Below are positions 50,703 to 61,564 of a DNA stretch of 64,000 nt, piece after piece. A program made the translations under genes and the position numbers. Numbering within the stretch: the stretch's first letter is position 1; the number at the start of each line of letters is the position of its first letter. A model generated the notes under the pieces. It ran no database searches. It had not been told where the DNA came from and saw nothing but the letters and a program-made list of their open reading frames with translations. Origin of the DNA: Streptomyces puniciscabiei (GTDB taxonomy: Bacteria; Actinomycetota; Actinomycetes; Streptomycetales; Streptomycetaceae); contig NZ_VFNX01000001.1 in the NCBI RefSeq assembly GCF_006715785.1, positions 2,370,501 through 2,434,500 of the forward strand, given 5' to 3'.

Positions 50703-51374
50703 GTGGAGGACAGGGTGCGGGTGGTCATCGCCGAGGACTCAGTGCTGCTCAGGGAGGGCCTGACCCGGCTGCTGACCGACCGCGGGCACGATGTCGTGGC
50801 CGGCGTCGGGGACGCGGAGGCGCTGGTGAAGACCGTCGCCGACCTGGATGCACAGGGCGAGCTGCCCGACGTCGTGGTGGCGGACGTACGGATGCCGCCG
50901 ACGCACACCGACGAGGGCGTCCGGGCGGCCGTACGGCTGCGGAAGGCCCATCCGGGGCTCGGGGTGCTGGTGCTTTCGCAGTACGTGGAGGAGCGCTACG
51001 CCACCGAACTGCTGGCCGGATCCAGCCGGGGCGTGGGCTATCTGCTCAAGGACCGGGTCGCCGAGGTGCGCGAGTTCGTGGACGCGGTGGTGCGGGTGGC
51101 CGGGGGCGGTACGGCGCTGGATCCCGAGGTGGTCGCGCAGCTGCTCGGCCGCAGCCGCAAGCAGGACGTGCTGGCGGGGCTGACCCCGCGGGAGCGCGAG
51201 GTGCTGGGGCTGATGGCGGAGGGACGCACGAACTCGGCGATCGCCAAGCAGCTGGTGGTCAGCGACGGCGCGGTGGAGAAGCACGTCAGCAACATCTTCC
51301 TGAAGCTCGGACTGGCGCCGAGCGATGGTGATCACCGGCGTGTTCTGGCCGTACTGACCTATCTGAACTCCTGA
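50703..51374 (+). CDS. LuxR/NarL-family response regulator
   Basis: GTG 50703 gives 223 residues. Receiver domain: acidic pair in VVIAEDSVLL, phospho-acceptor Asp61 in VVVADVRMPP, Lys in YLLKDRV. The DNA-binding domain has LTPREREVLGLMAEGRTNSAIAKQL with VSDGAVEKHVSNIFLKLGL. Partner of the two kinases just upstream. Targets unknown; korAB follows after 243 nt. Confidence 0.94.
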   Translation: MEDRVRVVIAEDSVLLREGLTRLLTDRGHDVVAGVGDAEALVKTVADLDAQGELPDVVVADVRMPPTHTDEGVRAAVRLRKAHPGLGVLVLSQYVEERYATELLAGSSRGVGYLLKDRVAEVREFVDAVVRVAGGGTALDPEVVAQLLGRSRKQDVLAGLTPREREVLGLMAEGRTNSAIAKQLVVSDGAVEKHVSNIFLKLGLAPSDGDHRRVLAVLTYLNS

Positions 51375-51617
51375 CCCGAAGACACTGGGTCGGCAGGGCG
51401 TCACAGGAGGAGACGACCGGGGCTGGAGGAGAGAACCGGCGAAGGACGCCCTGACACGTCAGCGCCGTGCCGGCCCGAAAGCGCCGCAGGCCGACTCGAT
51501 GTCGTCCAATCTGTGGATGGCCTCGGGAAGGCGACCCTAACCGACGTAGGGTTGATCCTGGGATGGTCCGTGGGACGACCAAGCCCCGGACAGCCGCCTC
51601 GAAGGAGGTCCAGTTCA

Positions 51618-53538
51618 GTGACCAGCCAGGTCAGCAGCCAGGCGGAGCAGGCCGACGGAGCCGTCGTCGGAGAACAGCGCAAACCGGGCGGCGCGAAGGA
51701 CGTGCGGCGCCTGGACCGGGTGATCATCCGGTTCGCGGGGGACTCGGGTGATGGTATGCAGCTCACCGGGGACAGGTTCACCTCGGAGACGGCGTCCTTC
51801 GGCAACGACCTCTCCACCCTGCCCAACTTCCCCGCCGAGATCCGGGCGCCCGCCGGGACGCTGCCCGGTGTCTCGTCCTTCCAGTTGCACTTCGCCGACC
51901 ACGACATCCTCACCCCCGGGGATGCGCCGAACGTGCTGGTGGCGATGAACCCGGCGGCGTTGAAGGCCAACATCGCCGATCTGCCGCGCGGGGCGGAGAT
52001 CATCGTGAACACGGACGAGTTCACCAAGCGGGCGCTGCAGAAGGTCGGCTACGACGTCTCCCCGCTGGACGACGGCTCACTGGATGGTTACAACCTGCAT
52101 CCGGTGCCGCTGACGACGCTGACGGTTCAGGCGCTGAAGGAGTTCGACCTGTCCCGCAAGGAGGCCGAGCGCAGCAAGAACATGTTCGCGCTGGGTCTGC
52201 TGTCGTGGATGTACCACCGGCCCACCGAGGGCACGGAGAAGTTCCTGAGGACCAAGTTCGCGAAGAAGCCCCAGATCATGGCGGCGAACATCGCGGCGTT
52301 CCGGGCGGGCTGGAACTTCGGGGAGACGACGGAGGACTTCGCGGTCTCCTACGAGGTCGCCCCGGCCGCCGCCGCGTTCCCCACCGGCACCTACCGCAAC
52401 ATCTCCGGCAACCTCGCCCTCGCGTACGGCCTGATCACCGCCTCGCAGCAGGCGGACCTGCCGCTGTTCCTGGGCTCGTATCCGATCACTCCGGCCTCCG
52501 ACATCCTGCACGAGCTGTCGAAGCACAAGAACTTCGGTGTGCGGACCTTCCAGGCGGAGGACGAGATCGCGGGGATCGGCGCGGCCCTGGGGGCGGCGTT
52601 CGGCGGCTCCCTCGCGGTCACCACGACCTCCGGCCCGGGTATCGCGCTGAAGTCGGAGACGATCGGTCTGGCGGTGTCGCTGGAACTGCCGTTGCTGGTT
52701 GTGGACATCCAGCGGGGTGGCCCGTCGACGGGGCTGCCGACCAAGACGGAGCAGGCGGATCTGCTGCAGGCGATGTTCGGGCGTAACGGTGAGGCACCGG
52801 TGCCGATCGTGGCTCCGAGGACTCCGGCGGACTGTTTCGACGCGGCTTTGGAGGCGGCGCGGATCGCGCTGACCTACCGCACCCCGGTGATGCTGCTGTC
52901 CGACGGCTACCTGGCCAACGGCTCCGAGCCCTGGCGGATCCCGGACCTGGAGGAGCTGCCCGACCTGCGGGTGCGGTTCGCCTCCGGTCCCAACCACACC
53001 CTGGACGACGGCACCGAGGTGTTCTGGCCGTACAAGCGGGACCCGCAGACTCTGGCCCGCCCGTGGGCGGTGCCGGGCACCCCGGGTCTGGAGCACCGTA
53101 TCGGCGGCATCGAGAAGCAGGACGGCTCGGGGAACATCTCCTACGACCCGGCCAACCACGACTTCATGGTCCGCACCCGCCAGGCCAAGATCGACGGCAT
53201 CGCCGTCCCCGACCTGGAGGTCGACGACCCGCACGCAGCCAAGACCCTGGTCCTCGGCTGGGGCTCCACCTTCGGGCCGATCACGGCGGCGGTACGCAGG
53301 CTGCGGGCGGCCGGCGACTCGATCGCGCAGGCGCATCTGCGCCACCTCAACCCCTTCCCGGCCAACCTGGGTGAGGTCCTCAAGCGCTACGACAAGGTGG
53401 TGATCCCCGAGATGAACCTCGGCCAGCTCGCCACCCTGATCCGGGCCAGGTACCTGGTCGACGCCCACTCCTACAACCAGGTCAACGGCATGCCGTTCAA
53501 GGCGCAACAGCTCGCCACGGCGCTGAAGGAGGCCATCG

Positions 53539-53546
<8 letters not shown>
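51618..53546 (+). CDS. korA: 2-oxoglutarate/2-oxoacid:ferredoxin oxidoreductase alpha subunit
   Basis: GTG 51618 follows a strong GAAGGAGG and gives 642 residues. The N-terminal gamma-like domain (RFAGDSGDGMQLTGDRFTSE) is fused to the alpha domain, with SYPITPASDILHELSKH, FQAEDEIAGIGAALGAAFGG and TTSGPGIALKSETIGLAVSL. With KorB it turns 2-oxoglutarate + CoA into succinyl-CoA + CO2, reducing ferredoxin. It overlaps korB by 8 nt. Confidence 0.93.
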
Positions 53547-54600
<1,054 letters not shown>

Positions 54601-54603
54601 GAG

Positions 54604-54640
54604 CGACTTCGGCCGAGACCGGCTTCGGCCGAGACCGGCT
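54604..54640. repeat. Short tandem repeat CTTCGGCCGAGACCGG
   Basis: Two full copies (54607-54622 and 54623-54638) plus partial, directly after the korB stop. Confidence 0.6.
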
Positions 54641-54649
54641 TCCGTGTGA

Positions 54650-55057
54650 CTACGAGGCCCGGGACCCGGCGTCCCGGGCCTCGTCGTACGCCCGGCGGGC
54701 CTTCTCCACCTCGCCCATGCGGTCATGGGTCCACCGGGCGAGGGAGCGCACCTGCTCCGCCGCCTCACGGCCGAGGGCGGTGAGGGAGTAGTCGACGCGG
54801 GGCGGGATGACCGGCTTGGCGTCCCGGTGGACCAGGCCGTCACGCTCCAGGGTCTGCAGGGTCTGGGTGAGCATCTTCTCGCTGACGCCCCGCCCGCCGA
54901 ACCGGCTGATCGCCCGGCGCAGCTCGCTGAACCGGTACGGCCGTTCCAGCAGCTCGATGAGGACGAGGACGCCCCAGCGGCTGGTGACGTGCTCCAACAC
55001 GAGCCGGTAGGGACACAGCGCCTCGGCGTCCACGAGCCTCTTATCACTTACTGCCAT
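54650..55057 (-). CDS. HxlR-family transcriptional regulator
   Basis: 135 residues from ATG 55057. Winged-helix: CPYRLVLEHVTSRWGVLVLIELLERPYRFSEL then VSEKMLTQTLQTLERDGLVHR and YSLTALG. The conserved Cys near residue 15 is a thiol or quinone sensor in YodB/HypR/QorR relatives. Divergent from a QorB-like gene; inverted repeat 55061-55085 is its likely operator. Confidence 0.95.
   Translation of the reverse strand: MAVSDKRLVDAEALCPYRLVLEHVTSRWGVLVLIELLERPYRFSELRRAISRFGGRGVSEKMLTQTLQTLERDGLVHRDAKPVIPPRVDYSLTALGREAAEQVRSLARWTHDRMGEVEKARRAYDEARDAGSRAS
54652..54684. terminator. Terminator inside the hxlR 3' end
   Basis: ACGAGGCCCGGGAC (54652-54665) and GTCCCGGGCCTCGT (54671-54684), perfect 14 bp with loop CCGGC. 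It overlaps the last codons of hxlR and lies 51 nt after korB, so one hairpin can end both convergent transcripts. Confidence 0.75.
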
Positions 55058-55060
55058 GCC

Positions 55061-55085
55061 AGTACCTTACTTCAAAGTGGGTACT
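55061..55085. promoter_or_regulatory. Predicted HxlR operator
   Basis: AGTACC..ACTT-CA-AAGT..GGTACT inverted repeat, with one base extra in the left arm, immediately before the hxlR start and 73 nt before the NmrA-like gene. Confidence 0.7.
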
Positions 55086-55158
55086 TTCGCTTGGTTAGCG
55101 ACAGCCCTAGGGTGAGTGCCATACGAGACCTACGGCATCCCACAAGGAGTTCCGCATC

Positions 55159-56013
<855 letters not shown>

Positions 56014-56032
56014 GTCATCCGGCACCGCCCCA

Positions 56033-56066
56033 CTGTCATGACCGTATGGCGATACGGCCATGACAG
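56033..56066. promoter_or_regulatory. 34-bp palindrome between qorB-like and rarD genes
   Basis: CTGTCATGACCGTAT-GGCG-ATACGGCCATGACAG, 14 of 15 pairs matching, without T run. Terminator or operator. Confidence 0.6.
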
Positions 56067-56124
56067 CGGGGGGTGCTCGGCGCTACCTTCGTTCTCGCGT
56101 GCCTGACGTGAGAGGGAGGGGCCG

Positions 56125-57075
56125 GTGGCCGGAAAGTCGAAGGGTGAGCACCGGATAGGCCTGCTGAACGGCTTTGCCGCCTACGGCATGTGGGGCCTGG
56201 TGCCCCTGTTCTGGCCTCTGCTGAAGCCCGCCGGGGCGCTGGAGATCCTCGCCCACCGCATGGTGTGGTCCCTGGCCGTCGTCGCCGTCGCCCTGCTCTT
56301 CGTACGGCGCTGGACGTGGGCGGGCGAGCTGCTGCGCCGACCGCGGCGGCTCGGGCTCGTCGCCGTGGCCGCCGCCGTCATCACCGTGAACTGGGGCGTG
56401 TACATCTGGGCCGTCAACTCCGGCCATGTGGTCGAGGCCTCCCTCGGGTACTTCATCAACCCGCTGGTGACCATCGCGATGGGCGTACTGCTGCTGAAGG
56501 AGCGGCTGCGGCCCGCACAGTGGGCGGCAGTCGCGACCGGCTTCGCCGCCGTCGTCGTGCTGACCGTCGGCTACGGCCGCCCGCCGTGGATCTCGCTCGT
56601 CCTCGCGTTCTCCTTCGCCACCTACGGCCTGGTCAAGAAGAAGGTCGCCCTCGGCGGCCTGGAGTCGCTGGCCGCCGAGACCGCGATCCAGTTCCTGCCC
56701 GCGCTCGGCTACCTGCTGTGGCTCGGCGCGCACGGCGACACGAGCTTCCTGAACGACGGCCCCGGGCACGCCGTCCTCCTCGCCTCCACCGGCCTGGTCA
56801 CCGCCCTGCCCCTGGTCTGCTTCGGCGCGGCGGCGATCCGCGTCCCCCTCTCCACGCTGGGCCTGCTGCAGTACCTGGCGCCCGTCTTCCAGTTCCTGCT
56901 CGGCATCCTCTACTTCCACGAGGCCATGCCGCCCGAGCGCTGGGCCGGGTTCGCGCTGGTCTGGCTGGCGCTGATGCTGCTCACGGGCGACGCGCTGCGC
57001 TCCGCGAGGCGGACCCGGGCATCGCTGGTGGTGGCACGGGGCGAGCGGGCGGAGTCGGCGCCGGTGGAGACCTGA
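56125..57075 (+). CDS. rarD: EamA-family permease RarD
   Basis: GTG 56125 with GAGGGAGGGG upstream gives 316 residues and ten helices. LLNGFAAYGMWGLVPLFWPL, EILAHRMVWSLAVVA, NWGVYIWAVNSGHVVEASLGYFINPL and LPLVCFGAAAIRVPLSTLGLLQYLAPV match RarD, a putative small-molecule exporter. Confidence 0.94.
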   Translation: MAGKSKGEHRIGLLNGFAAYGMWGLVPLFWPLLKPAGALEILAHRMVWSLAVVAVALLFVRRWTWAGELLRRPRRLGLVAVAAAVITVNWGVYIWAVNSGHVVEASLGYFINPLVTIAMGVLLLKERLRPAQWAAVATGFAAVVVLTVGYGRPPWISLVLAFSFATYGLVKKKVALGGLESLAAETAIQFLPALGYLLWLGAHGDTSFLNDGPGHAVLLASTGLVTALPLVCFGAAAIRVPLSTLGLLQYLAPVFQFLLGILYFHEAMPPERWAGFALVWLALMLLTGDALRSARRTRASLVVARGERAESAPVET

Positions 57076-57135
57076 CGCCCGCTGTACGGCCGTTTGTACG
57101 GCCGTTGTCAGTGCCGCGCGCTATAAGTGACGACC

Positions 57136-57603
57136 ATGTCGACGCAGACGCCCGCACCCCTGCACTGGAAGCTCGTCATCGACGCGGCCGACCCGCACGC
57201 CCAGGCCGACTTCTGGGCCGCCGCGCTGCACTACACACCCGAGGACAACAGCGCCCTGGTCGAACGGCTGCTGTCCCTCGGCGCGCTGCCCGGAGCGGCC
57301 ACGGTGGAGTACCACGGCCGGCCCGCCTTCCGTGACCTGATCGCCGTACGGCACCCCGACGACCCGTACGACCCGGAGACCGGCACCGGGCTCGGGCGGC
57401 GGCTGCTGTTCCAGCGCGTGCCGGAGCCGAAGACCGCCAAGAACCGGCTGCACCTCGACCTGCACGCCGGCGGGGGCAGGCGCGCGGACGAGGTGGCCCG
57501 GCTCCAGGCGCTGGGCGCGCGGGTGCTGCGCGAGGTGAAGGAGCCCGCCGGCGAGTGGGTACTGATGGCGGACCCGGAGGGCAACGAGTTCTGCGTGCAG
57601 TAG
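57136..57603 (+). CDS. VOC-family (glyoxalase-like) protein
   Basis: ATG 57136 gives 155 residues; GTG 57127 adds three. There is no ribosome site, but TATAAG at 57122-57127 is where a -10 box would lie for a leaderless mRNA. WKLVIDAADPHAQADFWAAAL, FQRVPEPKTAKNRLHLDLH and WVLMADPEGNEFCV are VOC-fold features with His-Glu metal candidates. Substrate unknown. Confidence 0.88.
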   Translation: MSTQTPAPLHWKLVIDAADPHAQADFWAAALHYTPEDNSALVERLLSLGALPGAATVEYHGRPAFRDLIAVRHPDDPYDPETGTGLGRRLLFQRVPEPKTAKNRLHLDLHAGGGRRADEVARLQALGARVLREVKEPAGEWVLMADPEGNEFCVQ

Positions 57604-57656
57604 AGCTGTTCGCCGGTTATGGCGTACGGCCGCCGGTTATGGCGTACGGCCGCCGA

Positions 57657-58766
57657 CTACGGCTGTGCGGCGCGGGCCGCCCGGTCGGTCAGGCGGACCA
57701 TGCGGGCGCGGGCGGACTCCAGCGGGCGCGGGTCGGCGGCGGCCGGACCCGGCTCGGTGGTGAGGTCCGCCCACAGCTCGATGAGGTCGCGGCCCAGCCG
57801 CAGGCCCTCCTCCGGATCGCGCACCGCACGCCACGCGGTCGCCGCGCTCTGCACGTTGCCGTACGCGGCCTCCGCGTCCCGCGCCTGCCGGCGCAGTGCG
57901 GCGAGCTCCAGGGACAGTTCGCAGGCGCGGACCGGTTCGTCCGCCAGGTAGGCGATGTAGGCGGTCAGTTCGCGCAGGTGCAGCACCTCGGCATGGCCGG
58001 CACCCAGCACGGCGGACGCCTCGGTGACCGTACGGTCCGCCAGTTCGGCCGCCGCCTCGATCCGGCCCGCCCGCACGGCCTCGTTGATCCGTGACATCGG
58101 CTCGGTGAGCAACTCGGCGCCCTCCGCGGTCTCGGTCACGGGCTCGTCCCCGAGCACCTCCTCGGCGACGGCGTCGAAGCCCCGGGCGGGGGTGGGAGTC
58201 TGGGTGGTGGGGGCGGGCTCGGACTCGGCGGCGTCGATGACGGGCAGCAGGGCCTCCGCGACCGACATGACCGGCGCGGGGCCGAACTGCCCGGTCGGCA
58301 CCTGCACGGTCCCGGGCGACACGGGCACCGGCTGCTTCGCCGAGGGGACGTCCCGCACATCCTGCGAGGAAGGCACGGCCACGGGTGAAGCCACAGCCGC
58401 CGGTGAAGCCACGCCCGCCGCGGCCGGCAGCTGTGGCGAAGCCCCGCTCGCCGTCCCCGGCTTCGCCGGCGCGGCCACCCGTACCGCCTGCCCCGTGACG
58501 CGGCTGGAGCCGTCCGCCGAGACCTCAAGGGGAACCACGCAGCCCGCGCGGTCGTCGTGGATCGTGGCGCGTATGGGAGTGCCCAGGCTGATGGCCAGGC
58601 GCTGGAGGTGGTTGAGGACGGCCTGCTGGATCTCCTCGCCCGGCGCCGCCACCACCGACGTCCCGCCCACCGACGCGCCTCCCGCACCGAACACCCGGAC
58701 CGCTACCACCGCCGGATGCGCCACGGGCTGCTGCACCCGCTTCTTCTCGAAGTTGACTCGAGACAT
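57657..58766 (-). CDS. Hypothetical protein with TPR-like C-terminus
   Basis: ATG 58766 (MSRVNFEKKRVQQPVAHPAVV) gives 369 residues. Residues about 1-105 are beta-rich (VRVFGAGG, PIRATIHDDRAG). Residues 105-200 are Ala/Pro/Thr-rich. Residues about 215-369 are helical (INEAVRAGRIEAAAELADRTV, LELAALRRQARDAEAAYGNVQ) resembling tetratricopeptide repeats. I know similar unnamed proteins in Streptomyces. No partner is visible; the open frame past 58766 is compositional. Confidence 0.85.
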   Translation of the reverse strand: MSRVNFEKKRVQQPVAHPAVVAVRVFGAGGASVGGTSVVAAPGEEIQQAVLNHLQRLAISLGTPIRATIHDDRAGCVVPLEVSADGSSRVTGQAVRVAAPAKPGTASGASPQLPAAAGVASPAAVASPVAVPSSQDVRDVPSAKQPVPVSPGTVQVPTGQFGPAPVMSVAEALLPVIDAAESEPAPTTQTPTPARGFDAVAEEVLGDEPVTETAEGAELLTEPMSRINEAVRAGRIEAAAELADRTVTEASAVLGAGHAEVLHLRELTAYIAYLADEPVRACELSLELAALRRQARDAEAAYGNVQSAATAWRAVRDPEEGLRLGRDLIELWADLTTEPGPAAADPRPLESARARMVRLTDRAARAAQP

Positions 58767-58902
58767 CGGTCTTCCCTCACTCCCCCGGCGTCGCGATCCG
58801 GTCGTACGCGTCCTGCCGACCAGTGTGTCGGCTCGCTTCGGTTTCCGCGTCACCGCAGCGTCACAGCCTCGCACCAGCCGCAGCCCTGGCGCAGATTGCT
58901 TG

Positions 58903-58923
58903 CATGTGCATAAGATGCACATG
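58903..58923. promoter_or_regulatory. Perfect palindromic operator
   Basis: CATGTGCAT-AAG-ATGCACATG, 9-bp arms, 3-nt centre, 38 nt before the reductase start. AT-rich for this genome. No regulator gene is adjacent. Confidence 0.75.
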
Positions 58924-58961
58924 TCTCTATCCTCGTATGACAACACACCCGCGAGAGAGCG

Positions 58962-59549
58962 ATGAATCGCCGTTTCCTCTTCGTCCTGGGCAGCGCCCGC
59001 ACCGAGGGCAACACCGAACTGCTGGCCCGCGCGGCCGCCGAGCAACTGCCCGGTGACGTCGAACAGCGCTGGATACGCCTCGCCGAGCACCCGCTGCCCG
59101 ACTTCACGGACCTGCGGCACGACAGCGAGCACGTACGGCCGCCCTCGGACAGCCCGACCGGTCTGCTGCTGGACGCCACGCTCGCGGCCACGGACATCGT
59201 GATCGCCTCGCCGTTGTACTGGTACTCGGTGTCCGGTCTCACCAAGCGCTACCTGGACCACTGGTCGGGCTGGCTGCGCACCCCGGGCGTCGACTTCAAG
59301 GCGACCCTCGCCGGGCGCACGCTCTGGGGCATCGCCGCGCTCGCCCATGCCGAGCCCTCGGTCGCCGACCCCTACATCGGCACGCTCAACAACTCGGCCG
59401 CCTACATGGGGATGCGCTTCGGCGGCGTCCTGCTGGGCAACGGCAGCGCTCCGGGTGACGTACTGAACGACGCCGACGCACTGGCCCGCGCGAAGACGTT
59501 CTTCGCGCAGGACCCGCCCCTCGCGCGCTTCCCGTACGACATCGCCTGA
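58962..59549 (+). CDS. NAD(P)H-dependent flavin oxidoreductase
   Basis: 195 residues. FLFVLGSARTEGNTELLARAA is the FMN phosphate loop; IVIASPLYWYSVSGLTKRYLDHW and WGIAALAHAEPSV match NADPH-dependent FMN reductase/flavodoxin-like folds. Possible quinone or azo reductase. A perfect palindrome precedes it. Confidence 0.93.
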   Translation: MNRRFLFVLGSARTEGNTELLARAAAEQLPGDVEQRWIRLAEHPLPDFTDLRHDSEHVRPPSDSPTGLLLDATLAATDIVIASPLYWYSVSGLTKRYLDHWSGWLRTPGVDFKATLAGRTLWGIAALAHAEPSVADPYIGTLNNSAAYMGMRFGGVLLGNGSAPGDVLNDADALARAKTFFAQDPPLARFPYDIA

Positions 59550-59575
59550 GACCCCCCTGAACGCCTGGAGGGGAA

Positions 59576-60475
59576 TCAGGCGCTGATGTCCTTCGTCGTG
59601 AACCGCGCCCAGGCCGCCGAGCCGAACACGGCCGCGTACAGCGCCTGGAGGCCGAGGTTCTTCAGCAGGTCGTCCCAGTAGACGGGGTCGCGCACCAGGT
59701 CGGCGAAGGACAGCCAGTAGTGCGGGAAGAGGTACGGCCGCAGCGCGTGCAACTGGGGTATCTGGTCGAGGATCTGGACCGTGATGAGTATGCCGACGGT
59801 GGTCGCCATCGCGGCGATGCCGCTGTTGGTGAGGGTCGAGACGAACAGGCCGAGCGCTGCCATGCCCACCAGTGAGGCGGCGACCACCAGGGCGATCAGC
59901 ACCGCCCGGCCGAGGCCCTCGGTGAAGCTGATCCGGGTGCCGGATATGGTCGTGAGGTCGCCCAGCGGGAACAGCAGCACGCCCATGATCAGCGCCGAGC
60001 CGGCCACGACCAGCGTGGCCAGCACGCAGAAGGCCATCACCGTCGTGTACTTGGTGAGCAGCAGCCGGGTGCGGCCGGCCGGGGCGACCAGCAGATAGCG
60101 CAGGGTGCCCGCGCCCGCCTCGCCCGCTATCGCGTCGCCCGCGACGACCCCGACGGCCATCGGCAGGAAGAACGGCAGGGTCGCGGCCAGGGCCGTGAAC
60201 ACCAGGAACAGGCCGTTGTTGGTGATCTGTGTCATGAACGCCGGGCCCTGGCCGCTGTGGTCGACCGTCCTGCCGCCCCGGGTCTGGATCTTCACCGCGA
60301 TCCCGACCAGCACCGGCACGGCGGCCAGCACCCCGAGCAGGGCGAGCGTGCGCCAGCGGCGCAGGGTCATGACCAGTTCGCTGCGCAGCAGCCCGAAGGT
60401 CCACAGGGGGCTCGGCCGGTGTGCGGCGGATGCGGCGACCGTCTCGGGCACAGGGACCGTCTCAGCCCGCGACAT
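59576..60475 (-). CDS. ABC-2 type transporter permease
   Basis: 299 residues, GTG/ATG start within the ATPase gene end (14-nt overlap). About six helices: LLGVLAAVPVLVGIAVKIQTR, FLVFTALAATLPFFLPMAVGV, VMAFCVLATLVVAGSALIMG and more. EAGAGTLRYLLVAPAGRTRLL is typical of ABC-2 exporters. Works with the ATPase above it. Confidence 0.94.
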   Translation of the reverse strand: MSRAETVPVPETVAASAAHRPSPLWTFGLLRSELVMTLRRWRTLALLGVLAAVPVLVGIAVKIQTRGGRTVDHSGQGPAFMTQITNNGLFLVFTALAATLPFFLPMAVGVVAGDAIAGEAGAGTLRYLLVAPAGRTRLLLTKYTTVMAFCVLATLVVAGSALIMGVLLFPLGDLTTISGTRISFTEGLGRAVLIALVVAASLVGMAALGLFVSTLTNSGIAAMATTVGILITVQILDQIPQLHALRPYLFPHYWLSFADLVRDPVYWDDLLKNLGLQALYAAVFGSAAWARFTTKDISA

Positions 60476-61493
60476 CGAAGCCCTCCCCCGTCAGTGCCAC
60501 GAACGCGTCCTCCAGCGAGGCCCGTTCGACCGTGAACCCCCGGACCCGTATCCCCGCCGCGACCAGGGCCGCGTTCACCTCGGCGAGGTCCCGCGCGGGT
60601 GGCTCGCCGGTGACCCGGTCGCCGTCGGCGGTGACGTCCCCGACGCCCTGCTCCTTCAGCACCCGGGCCGCCTCGGCCGGATCCGGGGTGGTCACCACCA
60701 GGCGGCCGCGCGCCCCGGCGGCCAGCTCGGCCACCGCCCCCTGGGTGAGGAGCCGGCCCCGCGCCATGACCGCCGCGTAGGTGCAGACCTGCTCGATCTC
60801 GTCGAGGAGGTGGGAGGAGAGGAAGACGGTCGTGCCGTCGGCGGCCAGTTCGCGGATCAGGGTGCGGATCTCGCGCATTCCCTGCGGGTCGAGGCCGTTG
60901 GTGGGCTCGTCCAGGACGAGCAGCCGGCGGGGCTGGAGCAGCGCGGCGGCCAGGCCGAGGCGCTGTCTCATGCCCAGCGAGTACGCCTTCGCCTTCTTGC
61001 CGGCGGCGGCCGCGAGGCCCACCCGGTCCAGGGCGGCGGCGACGCGGGCGCGCCGGGTACGGGGGTCGGCGGTCGGGTCGGCGGCGTCGTAGCGCAGCAG
61101 GTTGTCCCGGCCGGAGAGGAAGCCGTACAGCGCGGGGCCCTCGATGAGGGCCCCGACCTGGGGGAGGACGGACCGGGCCGCCCGGGGCATCGGGCGGCCC
61201 AGCACGTGGGCCGTGCCCTCCGTGGGCTCGATCAGGCCCATCAGCATGCGGATGGTGGTGGTCTTGCCCGAGCCGTTCGGACCGAGGAAGCCGAAGACGC
61301 TGCCCGCGGGGACGGTCAGGTCGAGGCCGTCGACGGCGAGCTGCCCGCCGCGGTAGCGCTTGGTGAGGCCACGGGTGGCGATGACGCTCGCCTCCGCCGG
61401 CCCCGCAGCAGGCTCACCGGCGTCCTCGGCCGGCCCCGGGGCACGGTTCCCCGCGCCCCCCGCCTCCCGCTCCGTGGCGATCGGTCCGTCCAT
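60462..61493 (-). CDS. ABC transporter ATP-binding protein
   Basis: 343 residues. Walker A GPNGSGKTTT, Q-loop region VLPQVGALIEGPALYGFLSG, signature YSLGMRQRLGLAAALL, Walker B LLVLDEPTNGLDP, and H-loop SSH. The first 40 residues are Ala/Gly/Pro-rich and not conserved. Exporter partner of the permease; a bacitracin/multidrug-type (BcrA-like) role is possible. Confidence 0.95.
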   Translation of the reverse strand: MDGPIATEREAGGAGNRAPGPAEDAGEPAAGPAEASVIATRGLTKRYRGGQLAVDGLDLTVPAGSVFGFLGPNGSGKTTTIRMLMGLIEPTEGTAHVLGRPMPRAARSVLPQVGALIEGPALYGFLSGRDNLLRYDAADPTADPRTRRARVAAALDRVGLAAAAGKKAKAYSLGMRQRLGLAAALLQPRRLLVLDEPTNGLDPQGMREIRTLIRELAADGTTVFLSSHLLDEIEQVCTYAAVMARGRLLTQGAVAELAAGARGRLVVTTPDPAEAARVLKEQGVGDVTADGDRVTGEPPARDLAEVNAALVAAGIRVRGFTVERASLEDAFVALTGEGFDVAG

Positions 61494-61564
61494 CGGCTCC
61501 CCCTCGACTCGCGCCTCCCCCGAAGGGGGAACGTACGGTCACGGTCCGTAGTGCCCGGACGGGG

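Noticed and set aside
57657..60404. 915-codon minus frame joining the TPR-like gene with sequence to 60404
   Set aside because: It would cover the flavin reductase and ABC permease genes out of frame; the real start is ATG 58766.
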